Shown here: one piece after another, positions 1 through 13,123 of the stretch
Position numbering within the stretch: the first letter of the stretch is position 1
Layout: every line of letters starts with the position of its first letter
DNA from: Monoplex corrugatus
Lineage: Eukaryota; Mollusca; Gastropoda; Littorinimorpha; Ranellidae
Length of the DNA: 64,000 nt
Direction: 5' to 3'
Assembly: GCA_030674185.1 (NCBI GenBank)
Contig: JAPXFY010000253.1
Coordinates: 1 to 64,000 of the forward strand
Notes under the pieces: generated by a model
The model's input: only the letters and a program-made list of their open reading frames with translations
Database searches by the model: none
What the model was told of the DNA's origin: nothing
Made by a program: the position numbers and the translations under genes

Positions 1-808
1 ACTGAGGATCGCCTGAGAGCACGTGGTTACTCCAACAGCCTGATACAGGCCGCCATTGACAGGGTGTCCTCCATCCCCCGAGAATCCACCCTCAAGTACG
101 CCACCAAGCCCAAAGAGAACGCCAACAGAGTACCGTTCATCGTGACCCATAACCCCAGCCACCCTCCACTGGCTATGTGGCTGAAAGAAGGCACAGCCAC
201 GCTCCACACCAGCCGCAGAATGAAAAAAGCGATGCCTGCTCCACCCATGGTAGGAGAACGAGCCAGCAAAAGCCTCAAAAATATACTCATGCCCTCCTGT
301 CCCCCATTTGCCAAGGTTCAGGGGAATACAAAAGCAGGCTGCAAAAAGTGCACTGCAAGGAGATGCGTCTTATGCCTCAAACACCTCAGAGACTACAATG
401 TTCAGAAGTGTCCGATCAGAACAGAATTTCATCATCAGGGACTCTATGACATGCAAAAGCAGAAACCTTATTTACCTCATTGACTGTGCCAAATGTGAAG
501 ATGTGCAATATGTAGGAGAGACGGGACAGACTCTACAACGCAGTTCTATGGACACAGATCAAACATCAAAAACACAGACGAACACAAGAACAACAAAACC
601 TGACTGCGGCGGGAGAGGGGTGGAGGAAAGAAGGGAAACGCTGGTGGCTCGTCACTTCCAGACCCCTGGACACTCCATTGAACACCTGAGAGTCACCGCC
701 ATAGAGCTAATCCAAACAGAAGATCCAAACAGGAGGAAAGAAAGAGAAAGGTTTTGGAGACACAAACTGCGCACCAACTACCCACAGGGATTGAATGTGT
801 GGGACTGA
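1..808 (+). mobile_element. PLE-1: Penelope-like element, 3' part (linker and GIY-YIG nuclease)
   Basis: The window opens inside the linker between reverse transcriptase and endonuclease. The linker frame runs to a stop at 481-483 and contains a C-x2-C-x4-C-x2-C cluster near 340-380. The GIY-YIG frame then takes over (LIYLIDC near 465-485, QYVGET near 507-524) and ends at 806-808. Besides the frame change common to all copies, one G is missing at about 544. This breaks the nuclease right after QTLQR, before the conserved RRFYGHR motif. Non-functional as sequenced. Confidence 0.9.
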
Positions 809-849
809 CTCCAGCCCTTCTCATGGTCCAATCTGCATGGGCTGTGGCT

Positions 850-1205
850 GTCGTCATCATCGTCGTCAGGTGCCCTGCTGCGTGGCGTGGGCGACCGTGG
901 ACTTCCGGCCGTCTGTCTCTCGTTTGCCCCCGGCGTCTCCCCCACCCTCTTCGTCCCCGGCCGCTCTGCGGGTCCGTCCGGCGTTCTCTCCCTGGGTATA
1001 CCTGGTGCTCTCTTTTCCTCCACCTTTCCTATTGTGGTCTGGTGCTCCAAGTCCCCCTTCCTCGTGGAGTGGCCTGTGAATGTTGCTTGTCTTTTCCTGA
1101 TCTTCCTTGTGAGCGATCTGCTTGTGTCTGCCTCCATCGGGACTGTCTCGTTTGTTTTCTTTGCTGTCCATGGGGCTCTCGACGTTCTTCTGGGAGACCG
1201 CGTTT
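850..1205 (-). mobile_element. Antisense LINE 3' fragment, unit 1
   Basis: On the minus strand this stretch reads as the C-terminal end of a LINE reverse transcriptase. Visible are WTAKKTNE, then SRSLTRKIRKRQATF, GKVEEKR and, in a second frame, VAHATQQGT followed by TGA (complement of 866-868). A (GAC/GAT)n tail follows, seen as gtcgtcatcatcgtcgtcag on the + strand at 850-869. This arrangement is typical of invertebrate LINEs of the Ingi/Nimb type and explains the open, GC-rich frames downstream of every PLE stop. It is 5'-truncated and frameshifted. Confidence 0.7.
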
Positions 1206-1331
1206 CGGCAGCCGACTTTGCTTGCTGACTGTCCACGCCTACTGTGACTGTACAGTGCACTAAGGAAATCCCGCTCGACGAGACGAGGAAAAAGGAAGGA
1301 CCTGTTAACACACACTTTTACTTCAGCATGA

Positions 1332-1516
1332 GTGTGTGTGTGGGTGCGCATGTGTGTGTGGGGGTGCGTGTGTGAGAGTATGTGCGTGGTGGTGTGTGTG
1401 TGTGTGTGTGTGTTTGTGAGTATGTGAATATGGTGTGGGTGTGCATATGTATGCATGTGTGTGCGTTTTAGTAGGTGTGTGTGTGTTGTGAGTGTGTGGA
1501 AGTGTGTGCGACTCTG

Positions 1517-1584
<68 letters not shown>
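1332..1584 (+). repeat. (TG)n tract, unit 1
   Basis: Interrupted TG dinucleotide repeat with fixed landmarks (GCGCATG, GCATATGTATGCATG, TTTTAGTAGG) that recur in most units, then a pure TG run ending at GCGTGCAGCGG. The frames it opens on either strand (Cys-Val or Thr-His) are not genes. Confidence 0.95.
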
Positions 1585-1732
1585 CAGCGGCGAAAACATG
1601 TATGTTAGAAAAATTCATGATAAATGTGAACATGTTCGTTTGAGACAGGCAAGAGACATGTAGATTTAACACTAATCACTTGATCACTTTTATCATTGAT
1701 ATGAACTTTCATCACAAATTCTGTTTTAAATA

Positions 1733-3400
1733 CACTACGCACAAAAAGTTAAGGATCACTATGAGAAAACAGGTGCGTAATAAACTCAGTTCGCTACTGT
1801 TATTTATTTCTCAGTCCAGCCAAATTGTTATGAATTCTTGTTCAGCTGTAAGTGGGCGATGTTGTGTTAGTGCGAAAATTGCACGGGATTCTCTACTACT
1901 GAGCTTGGCCGCAAACGGAAAAGCGGAAACTTTCGAAAAAGGACCTTGTTTGGACCGTTCTGCCTGAACACATTGCACAAGCCAGATGGAAAAACCATTA
2001 TGCACGTGCAAGCACTGCTGTTTATGTGTGAGATGCTGTCTCTTGCTTGGCTTTATAAAGACATTCCACCAGTAGTAGGCCTGATCATGACAATGCCCCA
2101 CGACGAAAATTGAGCGAGTTTGAGAGGGGACGAGCTGTTGCATGGTTCCAAGATGGTGTTCCCAAGCGAGAAGTGGCCAGGCGACTTCAGGTGTCCATCT
2201 CGGTCATTGTCAGACTGATTCAACGCTTCACAGCCACTGGGAGGGTCCATGAAAGACGCAGATCTGGTCGACCGAAGAAGACAAACCCACGTGAAGATCG
2301 TCTCATTGAACGACAAGCCCTGCAGACAAGAACAGCCTCTTCCAGCATCATTCGAAGGCAGCTGAGGGTGGCTACTAACATCAACATCAGCCAGCAGACC
2401 ATACGGAACCGGGTGGCTACTAACATCAACATCAGCCAGCAGACCATACGGAAACCTCCGTTCTCGTCGCCCAGCTGTACGGCCACGCTTAACTCCAGCC
2501 CATAGGGCAGCACGCCGCGCCTTCTGCAGACGTCACGTGAGGTGGACACGTCAGCAATGGTCCCAGGTCCTGTTCAGTGATGAATCACGCTTCACCATGA
2601 ACCACAACGACGGCCGACTGAGGGTCTGGAGGCGCCCAGGGTAACGCTTTATTGACACCACTGTCCAAGAAAAGGTGGCCTTTGGTGGAGGTTCTGTAAT
2701 GGTCTGGGGGGGCCTTCAGCTTCACCACAGAACACCCTTGTATCATGTACAGGGAAACCTGACTGGCCTCCGATACCGGGATGAGATCCTTCGACCGCTG
2801 GCTGTGCCTACACTGCAGCAGATGGGATCGACGGCTGTCTACCAGGATGACAACGCTCGCCCCCACAGGGCAAGGGTGGTCAACGACTTCCTGCAGCAGT
2901 CTGGAGTCAACAGAATGGAGTGGCCAGCATGCAGTCCGACTCTCAACCCGATTGAGAACCTCTGGGATGAGCTGGATCGCAAAGTGAGGAGCAACCACCA
3001 CCAACCCCTCCAAGGGATGCCCAACACCTCTACCAGATGCTGCAAGGCTGAGTTGCAGGCGCTTCCACAGAGGATCTTCACCAACCTGGTCAACTCGATG
3101 AGGACTCGCTGCGTCGAGTGCCAGAACAGCCATTGGCGGTTACACGCATTACTGAACTTTTGGGAGCATCAGTAAGGCCCTGTCTTGTGATTTTCAATGA
3201 CTTTGGGAAATCAAATTTCGATACGTAACCACTTTGATCAAATGTACACACCAAACGATTGCTCGAAATTGAAGGCAATTGTGTATCGTTATCACTAAAG
3301 CATGGAATTAAATGTTTGCCAAACTTCAACGCATTGGCTTTCTTATTTTGAAAGTTATGAATTTTTGTGCAAGTGATCCTTAAACTTTTTGTGCGTAGCT
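1733..3400 (+). mobile_element. Tc1-1: Tc1-type transposon, inactive
   Basis: It has both terminal inverted repeats and TA on each side (1731-1732, 3401-3402). The transposase start has lost a base (about 2096-2100). A 45-bp block is duplicated in tandem (2368-2412 and 2413-2455) in place of the HGFN codons. A TAA replaces the Gln codon at 2642-2644. The catalytic second half (QDDNARPH...SPTLNPIENLW) is open in 2675-3175 but out of context. Confidence 0.92.
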
Positions 3401-3402
3401 TA

Positions 3403-6400
3403 GCTATGCTTTGTTGTCAGTGGACATTCTGATTTTACTTGAGAAAGACATTAAAGTCGAAAATTTGACCCCTCACAAGGTGTTCGGCTGTTGTGCACAG
3501 TAAGAATTATGTTTTTCCACATGAAGTGAGGAACAGCCTGCATCCCTTCGTGGATCCACCTTGGGACACATAGAGATCTCTGCAATCAGCCATTGTTCGT
3601 CACCATGACCACTCACACTTATCTTCATGCATCCGGTGTTACACCTGGATCTGGCTCACCCAACACAGAGATCGGCCAGAGTGTCAACTTAGCAACTAAG
3701 CTTCAAAGATACCTATCCCACATCAACTTTCTACAAACATGCCAACAAAAGAACCTAACTCCCAATGGTATGAGAATTCGTTTTGCCTCCACAGGCCTTC
3801 CGGAAAGCAACATACTTCACCAAAAAATACACAATGTGATTTCCAGTGCAGACAAGTCCATCATGAAACTTTGCATCAATTTCTACAAGCAAGCTTCAAA
3901 GAACACCCAGGCATCAAAAAGTAACCACCCTCAGATCTTCCCTACAAGAAGAAGCCTTTCGTGATTTTGTGGCAGACTTGGAAAGAAAGAAACGAACACC
4001 AAGACCCATTTGTCAACAAACCAAACACAAAAAACTTCTCCAACTTCTGAAGAACAAAGAAAAGCCACAGCAGCAGTCTACATCTCAAAGTCTCAACACA
4101 ACTAAAAGCAATAGGCGCTTCAGAAAGAAACGCAAACAGGTGGAAACTGAACCAGACCAGGTGGTGAATCTGTCTTCAAGTTCGACTTTCCGAAGATCAG
4201 TTTCAGAGTATTGTATCTTGGGCCAAGTTCGCCCCACCCCAAAACAACGATGAGCTACAGCTCTAAACGACATCAAGGAAGCATAAGAAAAGTCGCCACG
4301 CGAGTATTGGTACACAGACAAACAACCAACCCAGTTAACCGTCAAAGCCCAAGTTCTACAAGAAAACTTTTGGCAGCCACCCACGGGTAGGGATGAAGCC
4401 CTGGATGCCTTTAGCTCCACACTTGTAGCACGAGTGACCACCCACACACCCAATCCTCCAAAGAGATGGAACATCTCAAGAGAGAGCCAAAAAGCCATCT
4501 CAGAACTAAAAGACATGGTCAACAACCGCACTCTGCGCATCTCACAGGCAGACAAGGGAGGGGCGATTGTAGTGCAGGACTTCGACCAGTATGAGAAAGA
4601 GGCCTGGAGACAACTCAACAAAGCTGAACACTATGAAGTACTTCACAAGGATCCAACCAAAGAGAATAGCTGCAACATCCAATGCTTTCATGGAAATGCT
4701 TCTGAAAGAACAGACAGTGGACCAGAAATGCTACGAATGGGGAAGGTCGATGAACAAACTGTGAGAACTCACACATTTCACCATCTCCCAAAGATACACA
4801 AAGATAACCGGACACCTCCAGGGCGACCCATCATCTCTGGCGTTAATGGACCTACGGAGCGGCTTTCCAAGCTCGTAGATGATTCGCTTCAGCCCATCGT
4901 GCAAGCACTGCCATCGTACCTGAGGGATACAACTCACTTCTTGCAGGTGGTGGAGGCCTGGAAAGAAAAAATGGAACCAAATTAACGAGGACGTACTTAT
5001 CGTCACAGTCGACGTGGTTGCACTCTACCCGAGCATACCGCATGAGGAGGTTTCAGAATCACTTCAACATATGCTCAAGAACAACAGACATCTGATCAAA
5101 GACGCTCCCAGTACTCCTCTGCTGCTGGACATCGTGAAACATGTCCTCCAGAACAACGTCTTTGACTTCGACGGCCACTTCTTCCGCCAGATTCACGGAA
5201 CGGCCATGGGCACACCCATGGCGCCAGCAATTGCAAATCTCTTTATGGGGTGGATCGAAGAACGTCTGCTGCCATCATCCCCTCACCACATTAGCACAGA
5301 CCTGTGGCGTCGATTCATCGACGATGTGATCATGCTGTGGACCCATGGAGAAAGAAAACTCAAACATTTCCTGGACTGGCTGAACAAACAGCATCCCACC
5401 ATAAAGTTCACCTCCCCTATGGTCGTACTAACATCCCTTTTCTGGACACATCAGTCAGCATCAAGGATGGACAACTTATCACAGATCTTCACAGGAAACC
5501 AAGTGACGCTAACATGTACCTTCCTTTCAGATCCAGTCATCCCCGCCACTTGTGTCCGAGCGATACCTCATGGACAGTGCCTGAGAATTAGAAGGATCTG
5601 CTCAGAAGAAGCACATTTAAGAAGAGGTGCATGAACTGAGGGATCGCCTGAGAGCACGTGGTTACATCCAACAGCCTGATACAGGCCGCCATTGACAGGT
5701 GTCCTCCATCCCCCGAGAATCCACCCTCAAGTACGCCACCAAGCCCAAAGAGAAAAGCCAACAGAGTACCCTTCATCGTGACCCATAACCCCAGCCACCC
5801 TCCACTGGCTATGTGGCTGAAAGAGGCACAGCCACGCTCCACACCAGCCGCAGAATGAAAAAAGCGATGCCTGCTCCACCCATGGTAGGAGAACTAGCCA
5901 GTAAAAGCCTCAAAAATATACTCATGCCCTCCTGTCCCCCATTTGCCAAGGTTCAGGGGAATACAGAAGCAGGCTGCAAAATGTGCACTGCAAGGAGATG
6001 CGTCTTATGCCTCAAACACCTCAGAGACTACAATGTTCAGAAGTGTCCGATCAGAACAGAATTTCATCATCAGGGACTCTATGACATGCAAAAGCAGAAA
6101 CCTTATTTTACCTCATTGACTGTGCCAAATGTGAAGATGTGCAATATGTAGGAGAGACGGACAGACTCTACAACGCAGGTTCTATGGACACAGATCAAAC
6201 ATCAAAAACACAGACGAACACAAGAACACAAGAACAACAAAACCTGACTGCGGCGGGAGAGGGGTGGAGGAAAGAAGGGAAACGCTGGTGGCTCGTCACT
6301 TCCAGACCCCTGGACACTCCATTGAACACCTGAGAGTCACCGCCATAGAGCTAATCCAAACAGAAGATCCAAACAGGAGGAAGAAAGAGAAAGGTTTTGG

Positions 6401-6451
6401 AGACACAAACTGCGCACCAACTACCCACAGGGATTGAATGTGTGGGACTGA
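3403..6451 (+). mobile_element. PLE-2: full-length Penelope-like element, heavily frameshifted
   Basis: It starts right after the TA that follows Tc1-1. The first ATG is 3605 in a good context (CACCATGA). The parts are present in family order: the N-terminal domain with the ADKGG motif (about 4550), HHLPKIHKDN (about 4780), the motif A region DVVALYPSIP (about 5010-5040), motif B AMGTPMAP (about 5205), FIDD catalytic box at 5313-5324, linker and GIY-YIG nuclease. Many one-base indels set it apart from its neighbours, for example at 3918, 4180-4310, 4980, 5415, 5698, 6110 and 6160. The short spacing and homopolymer bias suggest sequencing or assembly error as much as decay. Confidence 0.88.
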
Positions 6452-6492
6452 CTCCAGCCCTTCTCATGGTCCAATCTGCATGGGCTGTGGCT

Positions 6493-6850
6493 GTCGTCAT
6501 CATCGTCGTCAGGTGCCCTGCTGCGTGGCGTGGGCGACCGTGGACTTCCGGCCGTCTGTCTCTCGTTGCCCCCGGCGTCTCCCCCACCCTCTTCGTCCCC
6601 GGCCGCTCTGCGGGTCCGTCCGGCGTTCTCTCCCTGGGTATACCTGGTGCTCTCTTTTCCTCCACCTTTCCTATTGTGGTCTGGTGCTCCAAGTCCCCCT
6701 TCCTCGTGGAGTGGCCTGTGAATGTTGCTTGTCTTTTCCTGATCTTCCTTGTGAGCGATCTGCTTGTGTCTGCCTCCATCGGGACTGTCTCGTTTGTTTT
6801 CTTTGCTGTCCATGGGCTCTCGACGTTCTTCTGGGAGACCGCGTTTCGGC
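6493..6850 (-). mobile_element. Antisense LINE 3' fragment, unit 2
   Basis: Same fragment as in unit 1. Like unit 1 it lacks the GGATCCTGCC stretch that later units have just beyond the 5' border (CGGCAGCCGAC here against CGGCTGCCTGG elsewhere). Confidence 0.68.
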
Positions 6851-6971
6851 AGCCGACTTTGCTTGCTGACTGTCCACGCCTACTGTGACTGTACAGTGCA
6901 CTAAGGAAATCCCGCTCGACGAGACGAGGAAAAAGGAAGGACCTGTTAACACACCTTTTACTTCAGCATGA

Positions 6972-7020
6972 GTGTGTGTGTGGGTGCGCATGTGTGTGTG
7001 GGGGTGCGTGTGTGAGAGTA

Positions 7021-7051
<31 letters not shown>

Positions 7052-7171
7052 TTGTGAGTATGTGAATATGTGTGGGTGTGCATATGTATGCATGTGTGTG
7101 CGTTTTAGTAGGTGTGTGTGTGTGTGAGTGTGTGGAAGTGTGTGCGACTCTGTGTGTGCGTGTGTGTGTGT

Positions 7172-7220
<49 letters not shown>
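6972..7220 (+). repeat. (TG)n tract, unit 2
   Basis: Same landmarks as unit 1. The final pure run has one TGG interruption near 7172. Confidence 0.95.
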
Positions 7221-7221
<1 letters not shown>

Positions 7222-7370
7222 CAGCGGCGAAAACATGTATGTTAGAAAAAATTCATGATAAATGTGAACATGTTCGTTTGAGACAGGCAAGAGACATGTA
7301 GATTTAACACTAATCACTTGATCACTTTTATCATTGATATGAACTTTCATCACAAATTCTGTTTTAAATA

Positions 7371-9036
7371 CACTACGCACAAAAAGTTAAGGATCACTAT
7401 GAGAAAACAGGTGCGTAATAAACTCAGTTCGCTACTGTTATTTATTTCTCAGTCCAGCCAAATTGTTATGAATTCTTGTTCAGCTGTAAGTGGGCGATGT
7501 TGTGTTAGTGCGAAAATTGCACGGGATTCTCTACTACTGAGCTTGGCCGCAAACGGAAAAGCGGAAACTTTCGAAAAAGGACCTTGTTTTGGACCGTTCT
7601 GCCTGAACACATTGCACAAGCCAGATGGAAAAACCATTATGCACGTGCAAGCACTGCTGTTATGTGTGAGATGCTGTCTCTTGCTTGGCTTTATAAGAAG
7701 ACATTCCACCAGTAGTAGGCCTGATCTGACAATGCCTCCACGACGAAAATTGAGCGAGTTTGAGAGGGGACGAGCTGTTGCATGGTTCCAAGATGGTGTT
7801 CCCAAGCGAGAAGTGGCCAGGCGACTTCAGGTGTCCATCTCGGTCATTGTCAGACTGATTCAAACGCTTCACAGCCACTGGGAGGGTCCATGAAAGACGC
7901 AGATCTGGTCGACCGAAGAAGACAAACCCACGTGAAGATCGTCTCATTGAACGACAAGCCCTGCAGACAAGAACAGCCTCTTCCAGCATCATTCGAAGGC
8001 AGCTGAGGGTGGCTACTAACATCAACATCAGCCAGCAGACCATACGGAACCGGGTGGCTACTAACATCAACATCAGCCAGCAGACCATACGGAACCTCCG
8101 TTCTCGTCGCCCAGCTGTACGGCCACGCTTAACTCCAGCCCATAGGGCAGCACCGCCGCGCCTTCTGCAGACGTCACGTGAGGTGGACACGTCAGCAATG
8201 GTCCCAGGTCCTGTTCAGTGATGAATCACGCTTCACCATGAACCACAACGACGGCCGACTGAGGGTCTGGAGGCGCCCAGGGTAACGCTTTATTGACACC
8301 ACTGTCCAAGAAAAGGTGGCCTTTGGTGGAGGTTCTGTAATGGTCTGGGGGGCCTTCAGCTTCACCACAGAACACCCTTGTATCATGTACAGGGAAACCT
8401 GACTGGCCTCCGATACCGGGATGAGATCCTTCGACCGCTGGCTGTGCCTACACTGCAGCAGATGGGATCGACGGCTGTCTACCAGGATGACAACGCTCGC
8501 CCCCACAGGGCAAGGGTGGTCAACGACTTCCTGCAGCAGTCTGGAGTCAACAGAATGGAGTGGCCAGCATGCAGTCCCGATCTCAACCCGATTGAGAACC
8601 TCTGGGATGAGCTGGATCGCAAAGTGAGGAGCAACCACCACCACCCCCTCCAAGGGATGCCCAACACCTCTACCAGATGCTGCAGGCTGAGTTGCAGGCG
8701 CTTCCACAGAGGATCTTCACCAACCTGGTCAACTCGATGAGGACTCGCTGCGTCGAGTGCCAGAACAGCCATGGCGGTTACACGCATTACTGAACTTTTG
8801 GGAGCATCAGAATGCCCTGTCTTGTGATTTCAATGACTTTGGGAAATCAAATTTCGATACGTAACCACTTTGATCAAATGTACACACCAAACGATTGCTC
8901 GAAATTGAAGGCAATTGTGTATCGTTATCACTAAAGCATGGAATTAAATGTTTGCCAAACTTCAACGCATTGGCTTTCTTATTTTGAAAGTTATGAATTT
9001 TTGTGCAAGTGATCCTTAAACTTTTTGTGCGTAGCT
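7371..9036 (+). mobile_element. Tc1-2: Tc1-type transposon, inactive
   Basis: Shares the 45-bp tandem duplication of Tc1-1 (first base of each copy at 8009 and 8054) and the TAA codon (8283-8285). An extra A near 7863 breaks the DNA-binding domain. The G run before the Leu-Gln codons is one base short (near 8346). Confidence 0.92.
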
Positions 9037-9038
9037 TA

Positions 9039-12000
9039 GCTATGCTTTGTTGTCAGTGGACATTCTGATTTTACTTGAGAAAGACATTAAAGTCGAAAAT
9101 TTGACCCCTCTACAAGGTGTTCGGCTGTTGTGCACAGTAAGAATTATGATTTCCACATGAAGTGAGGAACAGCCTGCATCCCTTCGTGGATCCACCTTGG
9201 GACACATAGAGATCTCTGCAATCAGCCATTGTTCGTCACCATGACCACTCACACTTATCTTCATGCATCCGGTGTTACACCTGGATCTGGCTCACCCAAC
9301 ACAGAGATCGGCCAGAGTGTCAACTTAGCAACTAAGCTTCAAAGATACCTATCCCACATCAACTTTCTACAAACATGCCAACAAAAGAAACCTAACTCCC
9401 AATGGTATGAGAATTCGTTTTGCCTCCACAGGCCTTCCGGAAAGCAACATACTTCACCAAAAAATACACAATGTGATTTCCAGTGCAGACAAGTCCATCA
9501 TGAAACTTTGCATCAATTTCTACAAGCAAGCTTCAAAGAACACCCAGGCATCAACAGTAACCACCCTCAGATCTTCCCTACAAGAAGAAGCCTTTCGTGA
9601 TTTTGTGGCAGACTTGGAAAGAAAAGAAACGAACACCAAGACCCACTGTCAACAAACCAAACACAAAAAACTTCTCCAACTTCTGAAGAACAAAGAAAAA
9701 GCCACAGCAGCAGTCTACATCTCAAAGTCTCAACACAACTAAAAGCAATAGGCGCTTCAGAAAGAAACGCAAACAGGTGGAAACTGAACCAGACCAGGTG
9801 GTGAATCTGTCTTCAGTTCGACTTTCCGAAGATCAGGTCAGAGTATTGTCTCTTGGGCCCAAGTTCTGCCCCACCCCAAAAACATACGATGAGCTACAGC
9901 TTCTAAACGACATCAAGGAAGGCATAAGGAAAGTTCGCCTACGCGAGTATTGGTACACAGACAACACACCAACCCAGTTACCGTCAAAGCCCAAGTTCTA
10001 CAAGAAAAACTTTTGGCAGCCACCCACGGGTAGGGATGAAGCCCTGGATGCCTTTAGCTCCACACTTGTAGCACGAGTGACCACCCACACACCCAATCCT
10101 CCAAAGAGATGGAACATCTCAAGAGAGAGCCAAAAAGCCATCTCAGAACTAAAAGACATGGTCAACAACCGCACTCTGCGCATCTCACAGGCAGACAAGG
10201 GAGGGCGATTGTAGTGCAGGACTTCGACCAGTATGAGAAAGAGGCCTGGAGACAACTCAACAAAGCTGAACACTATGAAGTACTTCACAAGGATCCAACC
10301 AAAGAGAATAGCTGCAACATCCAATGCTTTCATGGAAATGCTTCTGAAAGAACAGACAGTGGACCAGAAATGCTACGAATGGGGGAAGGTCGATGAACAA
10401 ACTGTGAGAACTCACACATTTCACCATCTCCCAAAGATACACAAAGATAACCGGACACCTCCAGGGCGACCCATCATCTCTGGCGTTAATGGACCTACGG
10501 AGCGGCTTTCCAAGCTCGTAGATGATTCGCTTCAGCCCATCGTGCAAGCACTGCCATCGTACCTGAGGGATACAACTCACTTCTTGCAGGTGGTGGAGGC
10601 CTGGAAAGAAAAAATGGAACCAATACACGAGGACGTACTTATCGTCACAGTCGACGTGGTTGCACTCTACCCGAGCATACCGCATGAGGAGGTTTCAGAA
10701 TCACTTCAACATATGCTCAAGAACAACAGACATCTGATCAAAGACGCTCCCAGTACTCCTCTGCTGCTGGACATCGTGAAACATGTCCTCCAGAACAACG
10801 TCTTTGACTTCGACGGCCACTTCTTCCGCCAGATTCACGGAACGGCCATGGCGCCAGCAATTGCAAATCTCTTTATGGGGTGGATCGAAGAACGTCTGCT
10901 GCCATCATCCCCTCACCACATTAGCACAGACCTGTGGCGTCGATTCATCGACGATGTGATCATGCTGTGGACCCATGGAGAAAGAAAACTCAAACATTTC
11001 CTGGACTGGCTGAACAAACAGCATCCCACCATAAAGTTCACCTCCCACTATGGTCGTACTAACATCCCTTTTCTGGACACATCAGTCAGCATCAAGGATG
11101 GACAACTTATCACAGATCTTCACAGGAAACCAAGTGACGCTAACATGTACCTTCCTTTCAGATCCAGTCATCCCCGCCACTTGTGTCCGAGCGATACCTC
11201 ATGGACAGTGCCTGAGAATTAGAAGGATCTGCTCAGAAGAAGCAACATTTAAGAAGAGGTGCACTGAACTGAGGGATCGCCTGAGAGCACGTGGTTACTC
11301 CAACAGCCTGATACAGGCCGCCATTGACAGGGTGTCCTCCATCCCCCGAGAATCCACCCTCAAGTACGCCACCAAGCCCAACAGCCTGATACAGGCCGCC
11401 ATTGACAGGGTGTCCTCCATCCCCCGAGAATCCACCCTCAAGTACGCCACCAAGCCCAAAGAGAACGCCAACAGAGTACCGTTCATCGTGACCCATAACC
11501 CCAGCCACCCTCCACTGGCTATGTGGCTGAAAGAAGGCACAGCCACGCTCCACACCAGCCGCAGAATGAAAAAAGCGATGCCTGCTCCACCCATGGTAGG
11601 AGAACGAGCCAGCAAAAGCCTCAAAAATATACTCATGCCCTCCTGTCCCCCATTTGCCAAGGTTCAGGGGAATACAAAAGCAGGCTGCAAAAAGTGCACT
11701 GCAAGGAGATGCGTCTTATGCCTCAAACACCTCAGAGACTACAATGTTCAGAAGTGTCCGATCAGAACAGAATTTCATCATCAGGGACTCTATGACATGC
11801 AAAAGCAGAAACCTTATTTACCTCATTGACTGTGCCAAATGTGAAGATGTGCAATATGTAGGAGAGACGGGACAGACTCTACAACGCAGGTTCTATGGAC
11901 ACAGATCAAACATCAAAAACACAGACGAACACAAGAACACAAGAACAACAAAACCTGACTGCGGCGGGAGAGGGGTGGAGGAAAGAAGGGAAACGCTGGT

Positions 12001-12163
12001 GGCTCGTCACTTCCAGACCCCTGGACACTCCATTGAACACCTGAGAGTCACCGCCATAGAGCTAATCCAAACAGAAGATCCAAACAGGAGGAAAGAAAGA
12101 GAAAGGTTTTGGAGACACAAACTGCGCACCAACTACCCACAGGGATTGAATGTGTGGGACTGA
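9039..12163 (+). mobile_element. PLE-3: Penelope-like element with motif B deletion and 78-bp duplication
   Basis: The first ATG is 9241. One-base changes near 9388 (extra A), 9700 and 10202 (lost G) split the N-terminal half. The reverse transcriptase core is then open from 10233 to 11222, with FIDD at 10943-10954. Motif B reads HGTAMAPAIA because 12 bp between two CCATGG copies are missing near 10850, which removes Gly-Thr-Pro-Met. A 78-bp in-frame tandem duplication (26 residues) begins at 11303 in the linker. The nuclease frame (11654-12163) is open. Both common PLE frameshifts are present. Confidence 0.9.
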
Positions 12164-12204
12164 CTCCAGCCCTTCTCATGGTCCAATCTGCATGGGCTGT
12201 GGCT

Positions 12205-12562
12205 GTCGTCATCATCGTCGTCAGGTGCCCTGCTGCGTGGCGTGGGCGACCGTGGACTTCCGGCCGTCTGTCTCTCGTTGCCCCGGCGTCTCCCCACCCT
12301 CTTCGTCCCCGGCCGCTCTGCGGGTCCGTCCGGCGTTCTCTCCCTGGGTATACCTGGTGCTCTCTTTTCCTCCACCTTTCCCATTGTGGTCTGGTGCTCC
12401 AAGTCCCCTTCCTCGTGGAGTGGCCTGTGAATGTTGCTTGTCTTTTCCTGATCTTCCTTGTGAGCGATCTGCTTGTGTCTGCCTCCATCGGGACTGTCTC
12501 GTTTGTTTTCTTTGCTGTCCATGGGGCTCTCGACGTTCTTCTGGGAGACCGCGTTTCGGCTG
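12205..12562 (-). mobile_element. Antisense LINE 3' fragment, unit 3
   Basis: Same fragment. Single C losses near 12284, 12293 and 12410 move the minus-strand frame relative to unit 4. Confidence 0.68.
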
Positions 12563-12693
12563 CCTGGATCCTGCCCCGACTTTGCTTGCTGACTGTCCAC
12601 GCCTACTGTGACTGTACAGTGCACTAAGGAAATCCCGCTCGACGAGACGAGGAAAAAGGAAGGACCTGTTAACACACCTTTTACTTCAGCATG

Positions 12694-12975
<282 letters not shown>

Positions 12976-13123
12976 CAGCGGCGGAAACATGTATGTTAGA
13001 AAAATTCATGATAAATGTGAACATGTTCGTTTGAGACAGGCAAGAGACATGTAGATTTAACACTAATCACTTGATCACTTTTATCATTGATATGAACTTT
13101 CATCACAAATTCTGTTTTAAATA

